A DNA stretch of 64,000 bases. Origin: Amborella trichopoda. Taxonomy: Eukaryota > Streptophyta > Magnoliopsida > Amborellales > Amborellaceae. How positions within the stretch are numbered: the first letter of the stretch is position 1; every line of letters starts with the position of its first letter. Shown here piece by piece: positions 56,138 through 64,000 of the stretch. Position numbers and translations under genes: made by a program. The DNA is taken from NCBI RefSeq assembly GCF_000471905.2, contig NW_006496103.1:905229-969228 (forward strand), written 5' to 3'. The notes beneath the pieces were generated by a model. The model saw nothing but the letters and a program-made list of their open reading frames with translations. It had not been told where the DNA came from and did no database searches.

Positions 56138-59100
56138 TTATGAAACCTCAGAAGTAGTAGACCCCAAATAATTGGGATAAAGCTCGAATGACGATGATGA
56201 TTTACGAAAACTAACGAGCCCAGTCTTGTAACCGATTGTTTTCACGTCTTCTTGCACTTGTTGTTGAAATTCACAAAAAGTGAACTTTTTATATAACGAA
56301 GGCTCTTTGTAACTTGTTATCAGTGTGTCATGTGAGGGACATAAGAAATAAGCCACTGAAAACCTCTCTTGTTTATTGGCAATCACTCTATGCTCAACGC
56401 TCTTGTACATGTTGTTGCTCAATACCTGCAAAAGAACAATGACGCTTATTTTACATATCATGCTCCTAACTACTATCAAATTCATTAAATCATGATTTCG
56501 TATTCTTCTTTTTTAAGAAGAGAACTCACGAAGAAATATCTAAACTGGTATTTTTTTTTTTTGGGGTAGTTCAATAGGGATGGAGTCCTCTACTCATTGT
56601 AAGAATATAACTCAAGACATCTTGTTGTGGTGACCTACCATTCTAACCACCTTGCCTTGAGCCTTAGGGCTGAGAATTGACCTGATTTGGATCTGAAACA
56701 TAGATTTCATATCCTCTTTGGATTCGGGTATGGATCCAAAATTTGGATCCGTAATCCCGACTCAAATCCAAAAATCATATCCAAATTAAAATCCAGATCG
56801 GATCTGGGTGCAGGTGGATCCGATTCAGATCCGACCTGGATCATGATTTGGATCCAACCTGTTTTTTTGTAAATAGTAAATTTTATTTTATATATGTTTT
56901 TTAAAATAGTGTATATATAATCCAGATGCGAATCCAATATACTATCCAGATTTAGATCTGGATCCAATGTATACTATTCAGATCGGGATCCGAATATCCA
57001 AGATTCGGTATGAATGAGGATCCGATCTGTATCCGATGTATACTATTCAGATCTGAATCCAGATCTAGTTGGATCTGGCCCCGATCCTACCCGTTCTCAC
57101 CCCTATTGAGTCTATTCCTACCTCTAGACTAGTTGAAAGAGAAGGATGCATATTTATTTGAATATGGAGCCAAAGTTTCAACTTCTAAATTATGCATGTT
57201 TTACCGCTGTGATAGTGACGGTAGAATGTTCTATACTCCATGTTCGTCTACCAAAGAGAAAAGAACAAAAGTTTAATAAATTTTGTAAAACTTGACTACG
57301 AGTACCTGGAATAAATCTCCAACATTGACAATAAGAGCATCAGGATTAGGCTTAACAGTGACCCACATTCCATCCTTCATCAATTGCAATCCTCCGATGT
57401 GGTCTTGACATAGAACGGTAAGGAAATCACTATCAGTATGGGCCACTAGCCCGAAAATCTCCAAGGGCATCGGACATGGAGGATATCTATTCAACCGTAG
57501 GTAGCAAGAATTCATGGTGCAATTCTCTGCAAACAATCTCGTTGTGATACCCATGTTCTCTACCAATGCTTCTGCAAGTTTCTGAGATAGATCTGCAACC
57601 TTTGTAGTAAACTCTTCAATGGCATACCTAATTCACAAACCACATAACATATACAACATATGTGATTTATAACATTTGTTTCCATTTAGTAAAGAAGGAA
57701 GATGCGTCAATAATCAAAATTGCTATTTTAATTTGAAAATGAGACTCTAGAGTTAGTGATTTTTTTTTTTTGAAATCCTATTAACATCATTTAGAAGTTT
57801 ATAATAAATATAACATGATAATGATTTCGCCGCAAGAGGGAAAGAAGACAAGAAAAAAAACATGCATATATAACTTCTTTTTTGTGCTGCAGGCAAAAAA
57901 AACACCTAATAGTGGCTCATGAAACACATACAAATGCACTTATTGAGTAACGGTTCATACTTCATAGTTCATATCAATATATAACAAAATCAGAGATATG
58001 TTATGATACTGAGAAAAATTAGCAACAAAATTATACCAACTATATGGGTATTGAAGGAAAGTCAATTTTCAGTTGTCATTATATTTTTCAGACGATAGCG
58101 CATTTTTAATCATTTCACAAACGTATTTTGCAAAGGATTTGTCATGCTGAGAGCCTACACTCTGTTATATTTGGCCAATATATTTTTAATTATTTGTGAT
58201 ATTTGAGCATATCGCTACTATTTTAAAAAGTGTGCCATGACTCGCCTAAGACCACTCGGATGGATATCTCAGCCTCGCTAAGTTTCCTTGAGTTTGGTGT
58301 ACAACTCGGGTATAAAAAAATCAAAAAGAATCTTTAAAAATTAAAGATTATTGGATGATTTGGATGTATTTAGTAAAGATTGGAGAATGTTTATGACATA
58401 ATTACTATTTTTATATTTTTCTTTTTTTTCTAGAATTTTTTTAACCTCTCAAATTGTAAATCATTTATTTTTTAAGCTCATTTTAACTTTTTAAACTTGT
58501 TTTACGATTCAATTTATTTTTACCAGAAGTTTTTTATTTTAAAATTACTTTCTATTTTTATTTTTTAAATTGTTTAGGGCCAAAATGCCCTTGGACTACG
58601 CCCACCTAGTTCTAAATTGAGTTTATAATGATAAGATCAGATTCTAAAGAGTTATTAGATTTGACATATTCTAGCTTGTGAACCCCTTTAGATTTTGTGT
58701 TTTACAATCATGGATAAATTTTGATGGCAAGAAGTATACAGACCAGCTTGAAACTGTCCATTACTTTTGTCACCTCAATAAGAATATATAACCTTCAGCA
58801 ATGATTTGATGCAACGGCTGCATCATACTATAATGCAACAATACTTCTAGAAAATCAGGTTTGTGTTATTTGTATGACCCAAAATTTGACGCACACATTT
58901 TTTTCATCTCAATTATCAATTCCCCAAAAAAAAGTTCAGAACCTTAGATATGGTCAAAATGAGTCCCTTCCAAAAACGAATCTAGACCATTCATTTGGTG
59001 AATTTCAAGATCTTAGCTTTCATAAATACAAAATCATTTTTTCTTTTTTAACATTGTTCATCTAATGATAATAAAGTCATCCAAAAGATTGGAAATGAAA

Positions 59101-62100
59101 AAAATCCTTCTAAGCCTTAGATCTAAGCATCTCACCAAAATGAATGGCCTATGTTAATTGGGTTAAAAAATACTTTCTAGGTTGTGTTTTCATTTTTATT
59201 TTATTTTTTTTGATTGTTTATTAGAATCAAAAGAGTGTATATTTCAAAATTTGGATCAAACAAATGGCCATAACATGGTTTTTGAAAGTTGTTGCATTAT
59301 ATTATGATGCAACCGTTGCATGAAATCATTGCTCTATAACCTTAACTTTTTACATCATAAAAGAGTCATGGGTCGTTTGGATCCCGAGGTAGTCAAAATC
59401 ATGTTTTGTATACCCAGGGTATCTTGCATAAAAATATGTTCAGCGATTGTTTTTAATACATAATCACATTCTTTGTAAACAAGAAAGAGGGCCAAAACAA
59501 AGGTACACAAAATCAAGAAAAAAATTGAGTTATCCACGACTTTGGGTAAGTATGAAGAACGGAATACAATATAGGACACTGTATCTGTGTGGACATCGTG
59601 CATATTGTAGAAATGTGGGCTTGGCAATAAATATATTTTTTAGATATAATATGAGCTTATTTTTTAAAGAATATATAATCTTTATGCTGGAGATCATGAA
59701 TATGAAAAAAGTAATAATTAAAAGCTAGAAAAAATAATTATATTAAGAACATATTTGGATCGTTAGTTATACTTGTTTTCAGATGGACCACCTATTTGCA
59801 TCCATCTTTAAGATGGATGCTTCATACCTCTAGACCACATATTGTAGAAATGCGGTCCAGCCTACATAAAACAAATTTTCTACAATATAATACAACTGAT
59901 AATAGAGAAAATACCTCAAATTTTAAGTTTTAGAAAGAGAAAGTATTTTAAAATTTTAAAAAGAGAGACTATATCAAATTTTAGAGAGAAACTATTGAAA
60001 ATTTTTAGAGAGAGAAATTATATTAAATTTCAAGTTTTAGAGAGAGTGTATCTTAAAATTTTAGAGAGAGAAACTATATAAAATTTTTGAGAGAGAAATT
60101 ACTTGAAAATATTTAGAAAGATATACCTTCACAAATTTTTTAGAGAGAGAAATTATATCAAATTCTAAGTTCTAGATAAATAACGTATCTTAAAATTTTA
60201 GAGAGGTAACTATAGAAGTTTCAGGGGGAGAAAGTATCTTAAAACTTTAGAAAGATGAACTATATCAAATCTAGAGAGAGAAACTACCTGAATATTTTTT
60301 GAGAGAGAAATTATCTCAATTTTTTTTGAAAAATTATCTTAAATTTTAAATTTTAGATAGAGAAAGTATCTTAAAATTTTGCAGAGAGAAACAACCTGAA
60401 ATGTTTTTGAGAGAGAAACTATCTAAAAAATTTTAGTGAGATAAACTATATCAAATTTCAAGTTTTGAAGATAAAATATATTTTAAAAGTTTATAGAAAG
60501 AAACTATATAAAATTTTAGAGAGAGAAATTGTTTCAAAATTTTAGAGAGAGAAACTATCCCAAATTTCAAATTTTAAATAGAAAGTATCAAAAATTTTAG
60601 AGAGTGAAAATATATCAAATTTTAGAGAGAGAAACTATTTAAAATATTTTAGAGAGACAAACTATCTTAAAATTTTTAGATAGAGAAACTATATAAAATT
60701 TCAAGTTTTAGAGAGAGAGAGTTTCTTAAAACTTTAAAGAAAAGCTACCTAAATTTTTAGAGAGAGAAACAATCTCAAAATTTTAAAGAGAAATTATTTC
60801 AAATTTTAAACTTTAGAGAGATAGAGTATCTTTAAGTTTTAGAGAGAAACGATATCAAATTTTAAAGAGAAAAATCATCTAAATTTTTTTAGAGAGAAAC
60901 TATCTCAAATTTTTTAGAGAGATAAAGTATATCAAATTTTAAGTTTTCTAGAGGGAAGCTATATCAAAATTTAGAGAGAGAAACAAATTGAAATGTTTTA
61001 GAGAGAGAACTATTTCAAAAATTTTAGAGAGAGAAACTATATCAAATTTTAAGTTTTAGAAAGAGAAACTATCTTAAAATTTTAGAGAATGATACTATAT
61101 CAAATTTTAGAGAGAGAAATTACTTAAAACTTTTTAGAGAGAGAAACTATATCAAAATTTTGAGGGAAACCATCTCAAATTTGAGGTTTTAGAGAGGGAA
61201 AGTATATTAAAATTTTAGTGAGAGAAACTATATCAAATTTTAGAGAGAGAAACTATATGAAAATTTTAGAGATAGAAACTCTCAAAATTTTTGGAGAGAG
61301 GAATTGTCAACTATTTGAAATTTCAAAATTCTAGAGAGAAAAATTGTCTCAAAATTTTTGGAGAGAAACTATTTCAATGTTTTAAGAGAAAAATTATCTT
61401 AAAATTTAAAGTTTGATATGCTTTCGCTCTTTCTCTATGTGCAATAGTAAACCGGGTTATATAAAAAAGATGATCCAAATATGATATTTGCATAACCTCG
61501 GTACCATTCAAGGCCATCCAAACAAGTCCTACTTGAATAACCAGGATTTAATATAACTAAGGTTTGACATAACAATGTTTTGATTCAAAACTTGGGTTTG
61601 TTAACACATGGAGCCAAACAGGCCCTTAATATTGAAATCTAGTCGACCCAAAAGGAGCCTTATTCTACGACCATATCCCAGCCTTGGAACCCAACACAAA
61701 GACTAAAATAGATCATTTTTTATGACATAAATGAATACCCCGACGTGGCGCTTATGCAGTACAAACATGGATACAAATATTAGAAATATCGATATCAAAA
61801 TTGACCTTTCAAATATAACAGATCCATAATTATTTTTTTAAAAAAAGTATGATAGGATTTCATTCGACATTTACTTCTATAGTTAGATTTCAATAAAATT
61901 GTTAAGATGTATTTATGTTTCTAAAGTCTCAGACATGACAAGATTTATGCGAACGAGAGATCAAATTGATAAAAGACAAACCTTAGGCTTTTGATCTCCT
62001 CGCTTTCTGAGATCCCGGATAATGGAATATGGAAGGCCTCTGACCATGAGAACTTTTCCAGAGTTTTGGGGTTGGGGGTGCCCCAACGATAGCTATCTTT

Positions 62101-62409
62101 AAAGATATGAAGCTTCTCTTTCTTGTCAAATGGCAACCTGAAGAGCTTCTCTTGCTCTCTCCTAATTGTGTTCAAAAGTTGTCCGGAGATTCCATGGTTA
62201 ACCACCTGGAAAAAACCCCACTCTGAAGAAGCTCTCCCAATCTCTTTAACACAGCTCTCTCTTTCTTGGCCTGTTTTGTGAAGGAGAGGAGAGGCATCTA
62301 TGAGTGGGAGGTCGTAGTCCTGGGCTGAAACTGTGTCGAGAAGGGGAGCATGAGGATCACATAAGAGGTCCTTGTAGGCCTTTTCAAATGGAGGATTGCA
62401 TTCGTCCAT
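56138..62409 (-). CDS. GA2OX8: Gibberellin 2-beta-dioxygenase (C20-GA 2-oxidase, GA2ox7/8 class)
   Basis: Three exons on the minus strand: 62409-61982, 57627-57306 and 56425-56138 (stop included). They make 1038 bases and 345 residues, the usual length for the family. Splice sites are AAG|GTTTGT...TTAG|G and CAG|GTACTC...TGCAG|G, and the phases join cleanly. The N-terminal DIOX_N region (about 33-140) has EWGFFQVVNHGIS (63-75) and SYRWGTP and FSWSEAFHIP, the C20-GA2ox hallmarks. The 2-oxoglutarate/Fe(II) fold has LRLNRYPPCP (186-195), the iron ligands H206 and D208 (AHTDSDF) and H262 (SVEHRV), and the 2-oxoglutarate pair R271 and S273 (RFS). The enzyme 2-beta-hydroxylates C20 gibberellin precursors such as GA12 and GA53 and so lowers active gibberellin; this is family knowledge. 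It is a soluble cytosolic type with no signal peptide. No break is seen. Naming it GA2ox8 rather than GA2ox7 is an inference. Confidence 0.93.
56426..57305 (-). other. GA2ox intron 2, carrying an hAT MITE
   Basis: 880 bp with a GT...AG frame. Half of it is the MITE at 56665-57105. Without that element the intron would be about 430 bp. Confidence 0.88.
56665..57105. mobile_element. hAT-type MITE, 441 bp
   Basis: The left end is TAGGGCTGAGAA, and the right end on the other strand is TAGGGGTGAGAACGGGT, the hAT terminal pattern. The 8-bp duplication is TTGAGCCT (56657-56664) against TTGAGTCT (57106-57113), 7 of 8. The interior is dense in GGATC(C/T) and AGATC(C/T) words and has no open frame of interest. 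Confidence 0.88.
58796..59334. mobile_element. Mutator-type MITE in intron 1, 539 bp
   Basis: Terminal inverted repeats of about 47 bp with four mismatches: CAGCAATGATTTGATGCAAC at the left, and GAGCAATGATTTCATGCAAC at the right on the other strand. Both continue through TGCATCATA(C/A)TATAATGCAA. The flanking 9-mers TATAACCTT (58787-58795 and 59335-59343) are identical, the Mutator superfamily duplication length. It has no transposase. Confidence 0.92.
59880..61430 (+). repeat. AGAGAGAAACTATATCAAATTTT minisatellite, block 2 (intron 1)
   Basis: About 1.5 kb of imperfect units with TTTTAGAGAGAGAAACTAT, then (A/C)TCAAA(A)TTT, every 25-45 bp. In the gene's reading direction this is ATAGTTTCTCTCTCTAAAA, a pyrimidine-rich repeat. 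The sequence around it (59733 and 61620) has words such as TTTGGATCG and AGCCAAACAGGCCC that could be MITE ends, but I cannot prove a boundary. Confidence 0.8.
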
Positions 62410-62623
62410 TGCTCTGACATGGAGTAAAAAACAAGAGAAAAAGTTAGAATCTCATGAGAAAAACAAAAAGGAAAGAAAGAGAGTGCTTGTTTTGTTTTAG
62501 CCAGGCGGGTGGTGGTTCATTGAGGACAAACAGTGGACGGATGAAAACAAGGCTGCATTCCTAGGTATGCTGGGTTTTAAATATCATTTTTTTTTTTTTT
62601 AAAAAAAAAAATTTAGGAAAAAG

Positions 62624-62631
62624 TTTATATA
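62624..62631 (-). promoter_or_regulatory. Candidate TATA box of the GA2ox gene
   Basis: Minus-strand TATATAAA lies about 215 bases upstream of the start codon. It would place transcription start near 62595 with a 5' UTR of about 185 bases. Adjacent is a T/A homopolymer block (62591-62612). There is no experimental support. Confidence 0.4.
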
Positions 62632-62639
62632 AAGTTGAC

Positions 62640-63947
62640 GCTCTAAACGATCAAATTAAGGCACACATCAAAAATTCTCTTGAAGATGTTGTTTTGATGC
62701 CCAAAAATTCTCAAATCAACCATCTTGACCTCAAGATGTATGGGCATAATGAAAAATAGATTCAAGTACACCTCAAAAATCCAGTAGGACAAGAAGCCTT
62801 ATAATCAAATCATCTCAACCTCTCGAGATATATGGATGTAAAACAGTAAAAAAAAAAAAGAATTTCAAGTCTTAAATATAGTACATATTATAATAAGTTG
62901 CCTGGACTATCAATTTTTAAGATTTTCAAGTGCTTATAGACTTGCTCAATCTGCACTATTTATAAAAATTTTAAATTTCTTAATTAGGGTTTAATGTGGA
63001 TTTTCAAGCCATTGTTAGGTTTCCAGCAACTCAACTATATCTTCCAACAAAATTTAGAAGTGCATCTTACTTGAATAGTGTAAGGTGGCACCTTACACAA
63101 ACCTCACCCTTTAAAATGAGACTGTGACCCGACCTTGATCCTGACCCCGACCCTGACCACGACCCCGGTCTCGACATTCAAGAATTTGGAGCTAATGTAA
63201 AGGCTTTTATTTGCTCTTCGATTTGGGGATGACCCTAGGAGGTGGTTTAGTTTTATGGGATCAGTGCCCAGTCTTTCATGTTTGATGCAGCTGGATAGTA
63301 AAATTTGGATACGTATTGGTAGTCTTGGCTTGAACATTATGGTAGTGATAAAAGAAAAAGATTTCAAGCTAAAAAATAGTGCATATTATAGCAAATTATC
63401 TTGACTATTCATTTAGCCTTGAAAATAAAGTATTTATAGATCCGCAAGATCTATACCAGTTTTTGGGTTTCAAATTTCATAGTCAATGTTAGAAATTGAT
63501 TTTAGAGTCATCATGGAGATTTTCGTTGCTGAAAATGGTTTCCGAATGAGGATTTGAGGTGAGGCTTTATTTTGTTTCCCTAAAGCCTAGGCCTTATGAA
63601 AACCTCATTCTTCTCAATATAAAAATTTTTACTGTTAAAGGGGATATAGGCATATCATTTTAAAATGCATTGCTCCATTCTATTCTATTCCTCTTAGCAT
63701 GTCTATGATGTAAAAACTATAAAAGCAAAAAGTGGGAGAGAGAGTTCGATTGGCCCCATAAACCATGAAAGTAAAACAAGATATCAAAACAAAAACATGA
63801 CGAGAGAGAGATGATTGTATCGCTTACTTGGATATGATAAAGAAAAGCTCAAACCAAAGCCTCGTCCACTCTTGATGAGAAGTTGTCCCCCTTCCTAGAC
63901 ATTTGCTGCAACGCTCTCGTCAACTCACAAACTGGGTATCTCTTTAT

Positions 63948-63950
<3 letters not shown>
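62640..63950. other. GA2ox upstream region
   Basis: No further gene is recognised. An 87-codon minus-strand frame at 63104-63367 has no motif. A 21-bp palindrome is at 63078-63098, and a short GACC(C)CGACCCTGACC repeat at 63125-63172. Confidence 0.5.
63078..63098. repeat. Perfect palindrome GTGTAAGGTG-G-CACCTTACAC
   Basis: Ten-base arms around one central base. It lies about 670 bp upstream of the GA2ox start codon. It could be a protein-binding site or a remnant of a small inverted-repeat element. Confidence 0.75.

Positions 63951-63952
<2 letters not shown>

Positions 63953-63996
<44 letters not shown>
63953..63996 (+). repeat. (GA)n microsatellite
   Basis: About 20 GA units. Just before it, CTTTATAATGG could be a TATA box for a gene beyond the window on the plus strand; this cannot be tested here. 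Confidence 0.95.
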
Positions 63997-63997
<1 letters not shown>

Positions 63998-64000
63998 AGT

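Larger units (their letters stand above)
57628..61981 (-). other. GA2ox intron 1, 4354 bp, repeat-rich
   Basis: It starts GTTTGT and ends GAATTAG on the minus strand. It holds a Mutator-type MITE (58796-59334) and the AGAGAGAAACTAT minisatellite (59880-61430). The rest is AT-rich without features. The expansion accounts for most of the gene's 6.3 kb. Confidence 0.88.

Noticed and set aside
59733..61628. Harbinger-like MITE enclosing the intron minisatellite
   Set aside because: End words TTTGGATCG and AGCCAAACAGGCCC and a TTA/TAA flank are suggestive, but the inverted match is too short to support a call.
63104..63367. 87-codon frame upstream of GA2ox
   Set aside because: It includes a GACCCCGACC simple repeat and has no recognisable domain.

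Overview
This window is nuclear DNA of a flowering plant. The evidence is one intact, spliced gibberellin 2-oxidase gene, plant-type LTR retrotransposons (Copia, a Tekay/Del-like chromovirus and a Tat/Ogre-like Gypsy element), an L1-type LINE carrying a plant RNase H domain, and hAT- and Mutator-type MITEs. I cannot name the species. Gene density is very low: one host gene in 64 kb. Layout: positions 450 to 51430 are almost entirely a stack of nested transposable elements. Positions 51431 to 56130 are AT-rich repeat-filled flank. Positions 56138 to 62409 hold the host gene on the minus strand, and the rest is its upstream region. The nest can be unpacked because most layers keep target-site duplications (TSDs). 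The outermost element is a dead plus-strand L1 LINE, split into five pieces (450-2236, 6302-6812, 11703-12471, 13674-14322, 50440-51430). Into it went: an hAT-like element (about 2237-6301) that itself carries a solo LTR (4628-5861, TSD ATAAT); a short non-autonomous Copia element with 2-kb LTRs (6813-11702, TSD AATAT); a solo LTR (12472-13673, TSD ATTAT); and a Copia element whose two 0.4-kb LTRs now lie 36 kb apart (14323-50439, TSD GTTTG). The Copia leader was split by a Tekay-like Gypsy element (19021-49020, TSD CCCTC/CTCTC). The right LTR of that Gypsy was split by a Tat-like Gypsy element that keeps gag-protease but shows no reverse transcriptase (28853-48602, TSD ACAGT). This last element holds another hAT-like copy (33269-34828, TSD GTTTGGAC) and a solo LTR of its own family (35780-38899, TSD GCGGC/GTGGC). 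Nesting is therefore five deep, and the order of insertion is fixed. All retroelement coding regions are broken by stops and frameshifts. The host gene encodes a 345-residue enzyme of the C20-gibberellin 2-oxidase (GA2ox7/8) class, with every catalytic residue present. Its two introns carry three repeat features: a Mutator-type MITE and a 1.5-kb degenerate AGAGAGAAACTAT minisatellite in intron 1, and an hAT-type MITE in intron 2. A three-copy 56-bp tandem repeat lies just past its 3' end. The most unusual recurring signal is a TCCCACATCG motif placed 32 to 34 bp ahead of a TATA box in three hAT-like copies.
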